From Candidatus Latescibacterota bacterium (lineage in GTDB: Bacteria; Latescibacterota; MWCZ01), in assembly GCA_022706085.1 (NCBI GenBank), contig JAKJDF010000001.1:418526-482525 (forward strand): a DNA stretch of 64,000 bases. Direction: 5' to 3'. The notes under the pieces were generated by a model, which ran no database searches, was not told the DNA's origin, and was given only the letters and a program-made list of their open reading frames with translations. A program made the position numbers and the translations under genes. How positions within the stretch are numbered: the first letter of the stretch is position 1; each line of letters starts with the position of its first letter. This document shows positions 7,587 to 17,375 of this stretch, in pieces.

Positions 7587-9383
7587 TCACGAACCAACAG
7601 CAACCCCGGCGGGTTTTCCGGTGCCGCGTTGCTGGTTGAAGAGCCCTGCGTAATGCCCCCCCGCTTTCAATAACTCGGCATGCGAACCTGTTTCGATCAC
7701 CCGCCCCTGATCCATCACCACGATCATATCTGCCTCGACTATCGTGGAAAGGCGATGCGCGATTACGAGGCTCGTTCGGTTCCTCATGACCCGCGAGAGC
7801 GCTTTTTGAATAAGCATTTCACTCTGTGAATCGAGCGCTGAAGTGGCCTCGTCGAGGATCAACACTGCCGGATTGGTGATTATGGCGCGGGCGATGGCCA
7901 TCCGCTGCTTCTCGCCGACCGATGGCTTGATCCCGCTCTCACCACCGAGTTCCGTGTTATACCCTTCCGGCTGGTTCACTATCATGTCGTGGATCTCTGC
8001 AGCCTTCGCCGCTTCGATCACCTGATCCATTGTTGCCTCGGGACATCCGTAACGGAGGTTGTCGGCGATCGTGGCGTTGAAGAGCACCGGGTCCTGCAGA
8101 ACAACGCCAATGCTTCGGCGCAGGCTTGCGAAGGTTACGTCGCGGATGTCGTGCTTATCAACGCGGATGGCGCCTTCCTGAACGTCCCACAGGCGCATCA
8201 GGAGTGTGGTGATGGTGGTCTTGCCGCACCCCGTGTGGCCGACAAGCGCCACCATTTTCCCCGGAGGAATCTCAAGACAGACATCCCTGATGACTGGTTC
8301 GTCGGGTTTGTATCCGAAGGTGACGTGGTCGAATTCAATGTGACCGGTCACCGACGTCAGAACGATGGCATCCGGTTTTTCCACGACATCGGGTTCGGTA
8401 TTGAGGACCTCGAAGATGCGGTCAACCGACACCATGACCTGTTCAAGCTGATTTGCAAGTTCCGTGAACCGGAGGGCGGGGCCGAACATCTGTGAGACGT
8501 ATGCCATGAACGCGGTAACTGAGCCGTACGTCATTTGCCCGTGCAGCGCGAAATAGACGCCGAGGACGAAGAGAATTGTCGTGCCGAAACCCCAGACCAG
8601 TCGGGAAGCGGTGGAGAACGACACGCTGTGAATCGTTCCGGACATTGAATGGGCCAAACTCTCTTCGGTCTGTTCGAGGAACTGCTCGGTCTCGTCCTCT
8701 TCGCGGCCAAAAGCCCGTACGCGACGTGTTCCTGAGAGCCGTTCCTGCAGCGTCCCGGCGATTTTGTCCATGGTACGCCGCATTCTCTGGTTCGAGCGGC
8801 GAATCCGTTTGACAAAAAACCGCGAGTTGAAGACGTACAACGGAAGCATTATCCAGAGGAGAATTGCCATTTTCCAGTTCAGCGAGAACGTCACGAATCC
8901 GGCGAACATGAAGCTGACGATATCTGTTACCAGGGTGATGCTGTTCTCTCTGATAAGGTTCTGTACCTGGTTCACGTCGCTCATGAGGCGCGACATCACC
9001 GCGCCGCTTGACATCTCCCCGTGGAATCGCATTGAGAGGCGCAACAGGTGGCGGTACATCTGCGTACGAACGTCGAACACGAGCCGTCGGCCGGCGTACG
9101 CGATTACAAGCGTATTGAAAAAGGAAATAAGCCCGGACATGATCGGGACGAGAGCGTGGGCGACGATGATCGGGAGAAGGACGCGCCAGTTGCCCGCGGT
9201 GAGGACTCTGTCAATGAGCGCCCTCATGATGAGCGGAGGCAGCAAGGCGAGAACGGTGAGGACCACCGTCAACCCGAGAGCACCCAGGATGTACGGGGTG
9301 TACGGGCGTACGTACGGCACGATTACCTTGAAACGCTGGAGCAAAGGTCTGGGATTATCGTATTGATTCATGAAACAACGCAT
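7587..9383 (-). CDS. ABC exporter, fused permease/ATPase (MsbA/multidrug type)
   Basis: A 598-residue half-transporter expected to work as a homodimer in the inner membrane. The first ~320 residues hold six hydrophobic segments (the first is YILGALGLTVVLTVLALLPP), and the rest is the nucleotide-binding domain. Walker A is GHTGCGKTT, Walker B is AVLILDEATSALD, and the switch His is in VIAHRLSTI. The ABC signature is unusual: KPSVGEKQR stands where LSGGQKQR is normal. The start may be 9383 or the ATG at 9371. It is the last gene of the long - strand series, 45 bases after ispE. Substrate (lipid, drug or peptide) cannot be told. Confidence 0.92.
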   Translation of the reverse strand: MRCFMNQYDNPRPLLQRFKVIVPYVRPYTPYILGALGLTVVLTVLALLPPLIMRALIDRVLTAGNWRVLLPIIVAHALVPIMSGLISFFNTLVIAYAGRRLVFDVRTQMYRHLLRLSMRFHGEMSSGAVMSRLMSDVNQVQNLIRENSITLVTDIVSFMFAGFVTFSLNWKMAILLWIMLPLYVFNSRFFVKRIRRSNQRMRRTMDKIAGTLQERLSGTRRVRAFGREEDETEQFLEQTEESLAHSMSGTIHSVSFSTASRLVWGFGTTILFVLGVYFALHGQMTYGSVTAFMAYVSQMFGPALRFTELANQLEQVMVSVDRIFEVLNTEPDVVEKPDAIVLTSVTGHIEFDHVTFGYKPDEPVIRDVCLEIPPGKMVALVGHTGCGKTTITTLLMRLWDVQEGAIRVDKHDIRDVTFASLRRSIGVVLQDPVLFNATIADNLRYGCPEATMDQVIEAAKAAEIHDMIVNQPEGYNTELGGESGIKPSVGEKQRMAIARAIITNPAVLILDEATSALDSQSEMLIQKALSRVMRNRTSLVIAHRLSTIVEADMIVVMDQGRVIETGSHAELLKAGGHYAGLFNQQRGTGKPAGVAVGS

Positions 9384-9428
9384 CCTGCACGAGAGACGCC
9401 GATGACGGCGTTTCCGAAGACACCACCC

Positions 9429-10310
9429 TCAGAGCTTCCGGTCGCTGGAGGAGGGCATCCCCTGTACACATCTTACGAGACAATCTGCCGGGAGGAGCGC
9501 GGCGGCCCGCTGTGCTTCCTGCTGTTCTGAATACACACCGAACACCGAGGACCCGGACCCACTCATTCGGGCGGATATGGCCCCCGAGGCCTCGAGTGCG
9601 CACCGTATCTCGCCTATTCGCGGGAAGACTGCTTCGACCACTCTTTCGAAGTCGTTCGGAATCTCTCGACAGAAATCAGCGAGGGAGAGTTCGCCGGCAC
9701 GAAGACGCTGGATCCGGTTCCGGTAATCCTGATTGCCCCCGGACGGCCTTGGGAGCTGGCCGTACGCCCACGCCGTCGAGACGTGAATCGGCGGTACCAC
9801 CACCACGAACCAGAGCTTCTCGTCCACCGGAAGCGGTGTGAGCCGTTCTCCTCTCCCCTCCACGAGTGCCGTTCCTCCGCGCCAGAAAAAAGGAACGTCC
9901 GAGCCCAGCTGCTGGCAGAGCAACAACCAGGAGTCGTCGTCGCCCTGGAGATTGAAGAGACGACGCAGCGCTCGAAGCGCGGCGGCGGCATCGGAACTGC
10001 CCCCTCCGAGGCCCGCACCGGCAGGGATTTCTTTCTGGAGTCTGGCCGCAACGCCGCGAGTGATGTGGAATTTCTGGAACGCCAGTTCGATCGCGCGGAA
10101 AACGAGGTTCTGGGGCCCCCGGGGAACTCCATCGCACAAGGAGCAGGTGAATTCAATCCCGGACGGTATTTCCGCGATTTCGAGAGTGTCCTGCCAGTCT
10201 ACCGCGTGAAAAACCGAAATCAGGTCGTGGTACCCATCGGCACGCCGTCCTACGATGGAGAGGCCGAGGTTGAGTTTGGCAGGGGCGCGAACAACGATCG
10301 AAGACACCAT
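9429..10310 (-). CDS. ispE: 4-diphosphocytidyl-2-C-methyl-D-erythritol kinase
   Basis: A 293-residue GHMP kinase that phosphorylates CDP-methylerythritol in the non-mevalonate isoprenoid pathway. Recognised by the start RAPAKLNLGLSIVGRRADGYHDL, the GHMP ATP loop (IPAGAGLGGGSSDAAAALRAL), GSDVPFF and the C-terminal GSGSSVFGVY. Length is normal. It lies 12 bases after the FN3-like exported protein gene and before the ABC exporter on the same strand. The presence of ispE indicates isoprenoids made by the MEP route. Confidence 0.95.
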   Translation of the reverse strand: MVSSIVVRAPAKLNLGLSIVGRRADGYHDLISVFHAVDWQDTLEIAEIPSGIEFTCSLCDGVPRGPQNLVFRAIELAFQKFHITRGVAARLQKEIPAGAGLGGGSSDAAAALRALRRLFNLQGDDDSWLLLCQQLGSDVPFFWRGGTALVEGRGERLTPLPVDEKLWFVVVVPPIHVSTAWAYGQLPRPSGGNQDYRNRIQRLRAGELSLADFCREIPNDFERVVEAVFPRIGEIRCALEASGAISARMSGSGSSVFGVYSEQQEAQRAAALLPADCLVRCVQGMPSSSDRKL

Positions 10311-10322
10311 TACCGGAGACCG

Positions 10323-11243
10323 TCAGGGTGCCACGGTGAACGGAACCCAGGCTGATTGCGAACTGATGAACGAGAGATCCTCCGGACGTGGCAGGGCGGG
10401 ATTTGCTCCCGGACAGCTCACCGTGTCGTACACACAGCCGCAGGGAGCGTCTATGTCGACAAAGGGGTAACTTCCCTGGAAATCAACGCGCCAACGATAC
10501 TTCCCGGGGTTGAGGAACGGGCGGCGGACAAAACCGCCATTGCCATACTGAATCGTCGTTCGTTCCCCGGAGGTATACCCCAGCAGCGGCCTGCGCGGAC
10601 TTACCCAGAGAACCTGCGAATTCGCCGAATCCGATACCACGCGGACAACGTATGTCTGCACATACAGGGCTGTGCTGCGCGGGCCGAACTGGAAAACAGG
10701 GCGGCTGTCAACGACGACCTGGTTTTGCGATGGTCCATAAATCATGGGCTTTTCAAGGGTACCACATCCTACGGTGTCACTTCGAGCGCTGCGGTTTCCT
10801 TTGCTGTCGAACGCGAAGAGTACGTAGTAGTACACACTGCCCACTCTCGATTCTCGATCCACCCATTCCACAGTGGAGCCACGGTTTGCCAATTGATCGC
10901 GGGTCAGGTAAACGGTTGCGAAAAGAGTGTCGATGAGATCCGTGCTTTTGCGCCGATGTATAAGATACCCGTCGAGATCATCATCGCTTCCGACGACCCA
11001 TCTGAGGTGCACGAAGTCATCAAGCGGGCTGGCGCTCGGCCCGGCTTCGACTTCTGAGCTCGGAGGAACCGGACACTCCCATAGCGGTCGCGCCAGCGTC
11101 CGGGAATTCGACTTCTGGGGACTGCACGACCAGTTCACAAGAAGCGCCACTGCGGGCACAAGCAACCCGACCAGGCCCACCTTAGTGATGATATTGAACA
11201 CTGACCCGGTGGCTCGTGCCCAGAGGGTGCCGCTGAAGCGCAT
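10323..11243 (-). CDS. Exported FN3-like beta-sandwich protein, function unknown
   Basis: About 306 residues if started at ATG 11243; a GTG at 11201 is an alternative. Either start overlaps the 3' end of the PorV-like gene. The N terminus contains a long hydrophobic stretch (VGLVGLLVPAVALLVNWSC), so export is likely, and the Cys could be lipidated although NWSC is not a classical lipobox. The following ~100 residues (LRWVVGSDDDLDGYLIHRR ... VYYYVLFAFDSKGNRSAR) read as a fibronectin-type-III-like sandwich. The C-terminal part contains CGCVYDTVSC. Its position right after the C25/PorV pair suggests an accessory surface or secretion protein, which is inference. Confidence 0.7.
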   Translation of the reverse strand: MRFSGTLWARATGSVFNIITKVGLVGLLVPAVALLVNWSCSPQKSNSRTLARPLWECPVPPSSEVEAGPSASPLDDFVHLRWVVGSDDDLDGYLIHRRKSTDLIDTLFATVYLTRDQLANRGSTVEWVDRESRVGSVYYYVLFAFDSKGNRSARSDTVGCGTLEKPMIYGPSQNQVVVDSRPVFQFGPRSTALYVQTYVVRVVSDSANSQVLWVSPRRPLLGYTSGERTTIQYGNGGFVRRPFLNPGKYRWRVDFQGSYPFVDIDAPCGCVYDTVSCPGANPALPRPEDLSFISSQSAWVPFTVAP

Positions 11244-12195
11244 AATCGAGATCAACGTTTCTCCACCTGAAACCGGCCCCTCCGGCGAATGACCCTTCAC
11301 CAATTCCGCTGTCTCCCACCCGAAGCATGATCTGCCGGGCAAACGAGTATTCCACACCCCACGCGCCACCCTCGCCGATTTTGGCAGCGGCGACGGTGAC
11401 GGTGCTGTTGATCCTCGCCAATGGTTGCTCGTAGGCCGCCCCGAAACGAACGGCCATCGATTGGATATCCTCTCGTCTGGTCGCGGTATCCCAGGTGACT
11501 TTAGTCCGCCCCGCGTTCACAAGTGTAACCCCGATGGTAAGCATCCCTGCCGAAGGAACATCCAGAGCGCGTGCAAGGGAGAAACGGGACTGCACACCGA
11601 CGTCCAATCCAAGTCCCTGGCCCGACGCAGTGTCCCCGGCAGTGACGGTGAGGTATTTCAGGGTGACGCCTACCGGCATTTCCACCGGCAGCGTGAGATA
11701 TTGCCACCCGAAGTCCACATTGAACCGATGCATCCTTGCGAGCGTGAGGAAGAACGCGTTCTGACTGAAGCCGATCGAACCAGTTGACCCCAGCCGGGCG
11801 TATGACTCGCGTTCGTACGGTGTCGGATAGGAACTCAGAGACGGGTACAAAGGGATATCGTCAACTCCCATTCGCACCCACCCCGCTCCGACAGTCATAA
11901 GCTCCGTAACAGGCAGCGCACAGGCGACCATCTGGTGGGTCGCAATGCTCCCGAACACACGTGAATAAGAAGCCGCGGCGTCAAACGAGCGCACGTAGCC
12001 AAGTCCGGCGGGATTTCTGTGGAATGCGGTGGCATCGTTCACAGAACCAACCGTCGCTTGCCCCAGCGATACCTCTCTCGCGGAGACCGGCGCGGCGAGG
12101 AATGCGTCGGCAGAAGGAGTAGATGCCTTTGCCGCAACCGCCACCAAGGCACCAACAAGCACCACACACGCGGTGTTCCATGCCTGAATTTTCAT
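11182..12195 (-). CDS. PorV/PorQ-family outer-membrane protein
   Basis: A 337-residue outer-membrane beta-barrel protein. A signal peptide (ACVVLVGALVAVAAKASTPSADAF) is followed by AREVSLGQATVGSVNDATAFHRNPAGLG, the N-terminal pattern of PorV/PorQ (UPF0164-like) proteins, and then alternating amphipathic strands to the C-terminal QYHH. In T9SS, PorV shuttles cargo with a C-terminal signal to the PorU sortase. The gene overlaps the upstream C25 peptidase gene by four bases (ATGA), the pairing expected for a PorU-PorV attachment unit. The family is clear; whether it acts exactly as PorV is inferred from this neighbour. Confidence 0.82.
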   Translation of the reverse strand: MKIQAWNTACVVLVGALVAVAAKASTPSADAFLAAPVSAREVSLGQATVGSVNDATAFHRNPAGLGYVRSFDAAASYSRVFGSIATHQMVACALPVTELMTVGAGWVRMGVDDIPLYPSLSSYPTPYERESYARLGSTGSIGFSQNAFFLTLARMHRFNVDFGWQYLTLPVEMPVGVTLKYLTVTAGDTASGQGLGLDVGVQSRFSLARALDVPSAGMLTIGVTLVNAGRTKVTWDTATRREDIQSMAVRFGAAYEQPLARINSTVTVAAAKIGEGGAWGVEYSFARQIMLRVGDSGIGEGSFAGGAGFRWRNVDLDYALQRHPLGTSHRVSVQYHH

Positions 12196-15100
12196 TCGGC
12201 CTTCACCATTTTGAAGATTCGTTTGGCAACTTCGTCGCCCGCTTCATCGCGCACCGTTATTATCCCGAAGTATACGCCGTTCGCGAGGTATTCACCTCGA
12301 GCGTTCCGGCCCGACCATTCGAGTTCGTGATAGCTTGGCGCCACCAACGGGAGCCCGTTCCGGTCCAGCAAGCGGTACGGACTTGTGGATTGGTGCAGAG
12401 ATGGTGAATCGTCGGGGTAAAGCGCGGACAAGTCGTAGTTGCTGAATTTGAGAACCAGCCTTCCCGCCAAATCATAGATGCGGAAGGTTACTTCACTGAT
12501 CTGCGCGGAAAAGGAAAAGGCGAAGATAGTCCCCTGGGTACCGAAGGGATTCGGGAAGTTCCCATAAAAGTCAACGAGCGTCTGGCCGGCGACGCGGAAA
12601 TTCACCGTGCGTTCGCCCACGTTGCCCGCGGCGTCCCGTGCACTCACTCGCAATAGGTACGGCGCATCGCGAGGAGTAAGAAGAGGCGGCGTAATTGTAA
12701 CCGGCAGGGCGGTGGATGACGCGACTTGCACGGGAGAGGTTATCAGGCTGTCCGGCAACGCCACACCGTCCAGCCAGACTTTGACGGCACCGGCCCCTGT
12801 CGCGATGCCATTTCTGTCCTCTAACAAGGCTACAAATTTGGTGAAGGGACTCACATACGCGCCTTCGCCGAATTGCTGTCCGCGCGTGCTTATCTCGATT
12901 GCGGGCGGAGTTGTGTCGTCTACGATGACGAACGCGTAGATGCCCGCCCGTTCCGCAGGAACCGTCGTGGCGCTGCTATCCGAAGCCCATGTGTGGCGCT
13001 GTTGATCTATCAACTCCCATTGTTGCTGGTTTGCGTTCCAGTACCCTACGCGGAGACGCCCCTGAGCAAGCGCGCTCATCGCGTCAGAATCGGTTTTGTC
13101 GAGGTGCATGGTAAGTGCAAGAGAGGCACCCGGTGACGGCATCACGGGCGCAAGCCATTTAACCTCGCACGCATCGGCCGGCCGTCCCGATTTTGCGCCC
13201 GGCGGATCCACGTCCGGCTGGGTGGTTTTTGCCGGCGCCGTTGTCTGGGACACCGTCACGAGGGTTTCCGCGGCGAAGGTCCCTGGCGCGACTTCGGCCG
13301 AGAACCTGCCGGAGGGGACGATGATCCGCAACGGATACTGCGATGCGGAGGAATACGCACCAAGGGATGCCGGAACCGAAAACGTCGTCGAATCTCGAGC
13401 GGCTCTTCCGTCCGCTGCTTCAGCCGCGACCAGAATTCGCTTTCCCGGGCTCTGCCCGCGCAGGAGCGAATCTGGAAGCCAGAACGACGCTCTGGCGTAC
13501 TGTGGAAGTATCTCGTCGCCGGTTGCTTGCGTCGTAGCCGGTTTCGCAATCGCCACGTCCCCTGCGTCAGAGATGGGATTCGTTTGCGATGCGAGGGGTG
13601 TGACACGTGTTTCTGACAACAGGGTGCGCCCCCCGTCGTCACCAACAACCCATGCTCTCGCGATGACAGAATCGGAGGGGATTGTTCCCCTGTTCGCAAT
13701 GGTTACGCCGAGCTCTCCCCGCGACGCGCCGACCAGTTCCGCGGACACAACCCGCAACGCCGCTCGAGCGTTCGGGTATATGGGAGCGATGTCGCGCCGG
13801 ATGGTAACCTTCCCGTTTTCGTCTACGGCTTTTATTACGGGCTGTGCAAACGCATACAGGTCGTCGGAGGGAATTCCCGTGATGTCGAGCGCTCGAACAG
13901 TGCGGAACCACGGCGAAGAACCGACGCGAAGCATCGGGACATTGTCGTATGTCCCCGCAGAGTTCACGATGAGGGAACAGACCACGGCCTGGATGCCTGA
14001 AGCACCATATACTGTTGAACTGACGTAGAAGGAATCCGCTTGCGTTCTCTCGACTATCACGCTGTCAACGAGGATGTCTGCAACTGCCATTCTCGCATAC
14101 CCCGCCCAGTCGGCAGTGCTTCCCGCGGTTGCCGGCGCAACGTACGTTTTGAGCGTGAGGCCGGTTCCCACGAGCGAATTTGGCGCGTTGAAAACCGCGT
14201 TGAACGTTCCTCCCGACACCGGAACCTGGGTGCCTGGAGCCACTTCGAACTGGTAGTCGTCCACAAGGGCTACGGTCGCAATGCCGTTGATCGGTTGCGG
14301 AAGCGAGCCGCTCACCGTTATCTGTTGAGCAAGGGCGGGTGTGCGGACGTTCGGGACCAACACTGCTCTGTTGACGGGTGGCGCAATCTGGAGTCCGGGA
14401 TCACCGATAAGGTTGTACTCGTGGACGATCGAATGCGGAATCGAACCCCGGTCGGCGTTTCCACCTCCGTACCTCATCAGATAATCCGTTTTTGCCGCCG
14501 ATATGATTGAACCGAGTGTCTGCCGTTCCCGGGATTGCGCGAATGCCGCACGAATGATCGACTGGGTGAAGTAGAAATCGTTGTTTACCCAACCCACGCT
14601 GGACGCGCCCAGCCAGGCTATCGCGCCACCGCGGGAGAAAAGCATTAACTCAGCCAATGATTTCTGGGTAACTCCGGCAAAAGCCCCCGTGAAACACGTC
14701 ATACTCAGGAATATCCCTGCCCTGCCGGCGTTTTGCAGAGTGGGCGGGTCCGCGTGAACAAGCAGACGGTCGCTCCCCCACACGCCCCCTCCCCCGTGTC
14801 CCAGATAGATCGTCCACAACGACCCCTCATTGAGTAGTGCAAGGCTTTCCGAACGTCTTCCATAAAAGACATCGAGGTGAGGGGCCGTTGTGGCCCCATT
14901 GTAAAGTTTCTTCTGAAAGTAGCTTGGTGGAAGCTCCGCCCCGAGGAACTCATGCTGGGCGACGAACCACGCTTCGCCTTCGGAAATGAGCAAAACCGAG
15001 TTTCGCCATTTTGATCGCTCCGGAGTCTGCTCAAATTCGATGATTTTGTCCACGGCGACACGGAGATCATTTGTGGTGGAAGCAGGTATCCTCCCCACGA

Positions 15101-17375
15101 TTACGTCGGGAAGAAGGTCGTCGCCTGCGAGCATCGCATAGGGGTGGTCGGTTTCAGTACCTCCCCATTTTGCCTGTGCTTCCAGAAACGCGGGAATTAA
15201 CGGATACGCCAGCAGCCCCATGTTGTCCGACGGATACCTCATGACCCCGTCACCCACCAAGACAACGTAGCGCAAGGACGGCTGCGCCCAGTACTGGAAC
15301 GCGTACTTCAGGAAATCCCGAATTGGCTCGGCGGCGGGGTATCCGTATCCGAATTCGTCGTATATCTGCGCCACATCCACGACCGTCACGGTATGGCTTC
15401 CGCCCTGCGCGCTCCTGCGGTACTCGGCGAAACGGGCCACAGAATCCATGAGCACGGAATGAGTAACGATGAGGTAATCAGCGGCGCGCGTTCTGTCCGT
15501 CAGTGGACGCTCCCACACCGGCACCACCGCGACGCGATCAGGTTTGAGCTTCCGCGAAGAGGCCACCGCAATGTACCGGGGATCGTCGCCGTCGATGCGA
15601 TCCTGAAAGCGAATGGTATATCCCTCAACACGGGATGTGATGGGGGTTTCAATGGTGAAGTTTCGAATTCTGCTCACGCCTACCTTGTACACGGTAATAT
15701 CGGGAGTGCCAAAGCCAGACAGAGAGAACTCGAACACCCCTTGCGAGGGCTCCGAAGGGCGACGGAACGAAATCGAATTGCCCTTCGCCACATAGCTCCG
15801 TTCGTAGGTAACCTCGAACCAGTTCAATGCGACGACATCATTTCCGTTAGGGTCCGGATTTGAGGGATCTCCCGTTATAACGGAGAGCGTATTGACTCCG
15901 TCCTCGAGTGTCACCGCGGTCGAGTTGCGCTTGAGGTGGATGAGGTCGAGATCTCTCAGGATCGGTGAAAGACCTGCCGTCCCGATCCGCGTCCCCTGCA
16001 GTCGTACCTCCATGATGTGACGGCTGAACGTCGCGCCCCGGGCCATGACCTCAACAACCGGGGGATTTTTCGTGTCGTTCACAGGGCTTTCAAGCTCGAT
16101 CGGGAACCCGGCCGTTTCCCCGTGGCCAATCCTCTTCCACATGTAGCGGTCTATCAAATCCTCATTCGCGCCGCCGAATCGCTCAAACGTCTGGTCTTCT
16201 TCCGCATGAACGGTGTGCCAGTAGGTAAGGCACTGAACCAGTTCCGGTGAAGAAGCCGGCGTCGTCAGAGAACCATCTTCGTCGGCAAGGCGTGCGCCCG
16301 GCCCATGGCCCCACGAAAGGTTGTAAATCCCCATTTCCACGAAGGGATCCCGGTACAGGTCCGGTGCAAGAGACTGGTACCGACCGATGTTAGGCCGCGC
16401 GAAGAACTCGATCGCGAGCGAGTCTTCGACAACGCCGCGTTCCTCACCTTCCACGTAGATGGGTATCTCCCTGCCCGATTCCTCCAGCCGAAACGTACGG
16501 GGGTCGACGGTTTCCCACACGATGGGGCTGCCCTGTGTCCATTTTTTGAGATCGGCGCCTGTGATGCGGTAAATCCCCTCGTAGCGGACATAAAAACGCA
16601 CGCGATATGAGTTCAGAGAGGCGGCAACCCGTTCCGAGGGTTGAGCCGCTTCCGTTCGCCTGAACAGCGGTATCATATCGGCATTGAGGGCCCCAACCGC
16701 AGGATGATCGGAATCTTGCCTCGCGGCTCTCGCCAGCGGCGCCGTGCTCTCCGAGGCAAATCGCACCGCAATGCGAAGCGATTTCGACCAGCGAACACCG
16801 CCATCCGCTGCGCTGACCGGGCACACGATGAGTCGCGCCATCCGCACATCGCGGGCGACGCCTGTCAGCTCCACGGAAACGAGCTGCCTGCCCGGGTCTT
16901 GCCACGCTGCGGCACCCGCCGCCTCGTCGTCGAGCCCGATGGGGCGATCGCCACTTCCCCTTTCCACCGGGCCGCACCGCACGAACGTGTCGGTCTGCGC
17001 GGTGACGGACGCACTCACCGTCCCTTCCGGCGGCACCACGATGGGAACAGCGAGATACGGTACAGCCGGTTGAGACGGGTCTGATGTGGTTTCCCATCCG
17101 GGAACCCGCAACTTCGCAGGATTGGCACCGCCAATTTCAAGAGGAACGGTTATTTCCAAATCCAGCCCGTGCGCGTCCGAATTGAGTACTCTGACCTCGC
17201 TTCGGGAAGGCGGGGAAAAGATCAGAATGAGGAGCACTACCCAGGGAAACAACCTTTCGGGCAAGACGCAGTTCCTTCCCGAAGAAACCCCGGCATTCCT
17301 GTTTGAAAAGACACCATCAGACTGAAAAGAACGGGCTGAGAACGATTTCGACACGGTGCGATGGTTCCTGCTCAT
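12192..17375 (-). CDS. C25-family cysteine peptidase (gingipain/PorU-like), very large, surface-exposed
   Basis: A 1727-residue secreted protein. It has a hydrophobic signal near residues 42-58 (PWVVLLILIFSPPSRSEVRV), a long propeptide-like beta region, and the C25 peptidase domain at ~640-1010. The catalytic dyad is intact: His860 in YLGHGGGGVWG and Cys894 in SMTCFTGAF, spaced as in gingipains. Ig-like and beta domains follow, and the end (NFPNPFGTQGT ... NARGEYLANGVYFGIITV) is a FlgD/T9SS-type C-terminal domain. PorU, the T9SS sortase, has this overall architecture and also retains such a domain. The start overlaps the cdaA stop by four bases, and its stop overlaps the PorV-like start. It could be a sortase or a secreted protease; the PorV neighbour favours the former. 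Confidence 0.87.
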   Translation of the reverse strand: MSRNHRTVSKSFSARSFQSDGVFSNRNAGVSSGRNCVLPERLFPWVVLLILIFSPPSRSEVRVLNSDAHGLDLEITVPLEIGGANPAKLRVPGWETTSDPSQPAVPYLAVPIVVPPEGTVSASVTAQTDTFVRCGPVERGSGDRPIGLDDEAAGAAAWQDPGRQLVSVELTGVARDVRMARLIVCPVSAADGGVRWSKSLRIAVRFASESTAPLARAARQDSDHPAVGALNADMIPLFRRTEAAQPSERVAASLNSYRVRFYVRYEGIYRITGADLKKWTQGSPIVWETVDPRTFRLEESGREIPIYVEGEERGVVEDSLAIEFFARPNIGRYQSLAPDLYRDPFVEMGIYNLSWGHGPGARLADEDGSLTTPASSPELVQCLTYWHTVHAEEDQTFERFGGANEDLIDRYMWKRIGHGETAGFPIELESPVNDTKNPPVVEVMARGATFSRHIMEVRLQGTRIGTAGLSPILRDLDLIHLKRNSTAVTLEDGVNTLSVITGDPSNPDPNGNDVVALNWFEVTYERSYVAKGNSISFRRPSEPSQGVFEFSLSGFGTPDITVYKVGVSRIRNFTIETPITSRVEGYTIRFQDRIDGDDPRYIAVASSRKLKPDRVAVVPVWERPLTDRTRAADYLIVTHSVLMDSVARFAEYRRSAQGGSHTVTVVDVAQIYDEFGYGYPAAEPIRDFLKYAFQYWAQPSLRYVVLVGDGVMRYPSDNMGLLAYPLIPAFLEAQAKWGGTETDHPYAMLAGDDLLPDVIVGRIPASTTNDLRVAVDKIIEFEQTPERSKWRNSVLLISEGEAWFVAQHEFLGAELPPSYFQKKLYNGATTAPHLDVFYGRRSESLALLNEGSLWTIYLGHGGGGVWGSDRLLVHADPPTLQNAGRAGIFLSMTCFTGAFAGVTQKSLAELMLFSRGGAIAWLGASSVGWVNNDFYFTQSIIRAAFAQSRERQTLGSIISAAKTDYLMRYGGGNADRGSIPHSIVHEYNLIGDPGLQIAPPVNRAVLVPNVRTPALAQQITVSGSLPQPINGIATVALVDDYQFEVAPGTQVPVSGGTFNAVFNAPNSLVGTGLTLKTYVAPATAGSTADWAGYARMAVADILVDSVIVERTQADSFYVSSTVYGASGIQAVVCSLIVNSAGTYDNVPMLRVGSSPWFRTVRALDITGIPSDDLYAFAQPVIKAVDENGKVTIRRDIAPIYPNARAALRVVSAELVGASRGELGVTIANRGTIPSDSVIARAWVVGDDGGRTLLSETRVTPLASQTNPISDAGDVAIAKPATTQATGDEILPQYARASFWLPDSLLRGQSPGKRILVAAEAADGRAARDSTTFSVPASLGAYSSASQYPLRIIVPSGRFSAEVAPGTFAAETLVTVSQTTAPAKTTQPDVDPPGAKSGRPADACEVKWLAPVMPSPGASLALTMHLDKTDSDAMSALAQGRLRVGYWNANQQQWELIDQQRHTWASDSSATTVPAERAGIYAFVIVDDTTPPAIEISTRGQQFGEGAYVSPFTKFVALLEDRNGIATGAGAVKVWLDGVALPDSLITSPVQVASSTALPVTITPPLLTPRDAPYLLRVSARDAAGNVGERTVNFRVAGQTLVDFYGNFPNPFGTQGTIFAFSFSAQISEVTFRIYDLAGRLVLKFSNYDLSALYPDDSPSLHQSTSPYRLLDRNGLPLVAPSYHELEWSGRNARGEYLANGVYFGIITVRDEAGDEVAKRIFKMVKAE

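Noticed and set aside
13096-14028. 310-codon + strand open frame inside the C25 peptidase gene
   Set aside because: It is the mirror of a well-supported coding gene and has no RBS or recognisable protein motif; high GC lengthens antisense frames.
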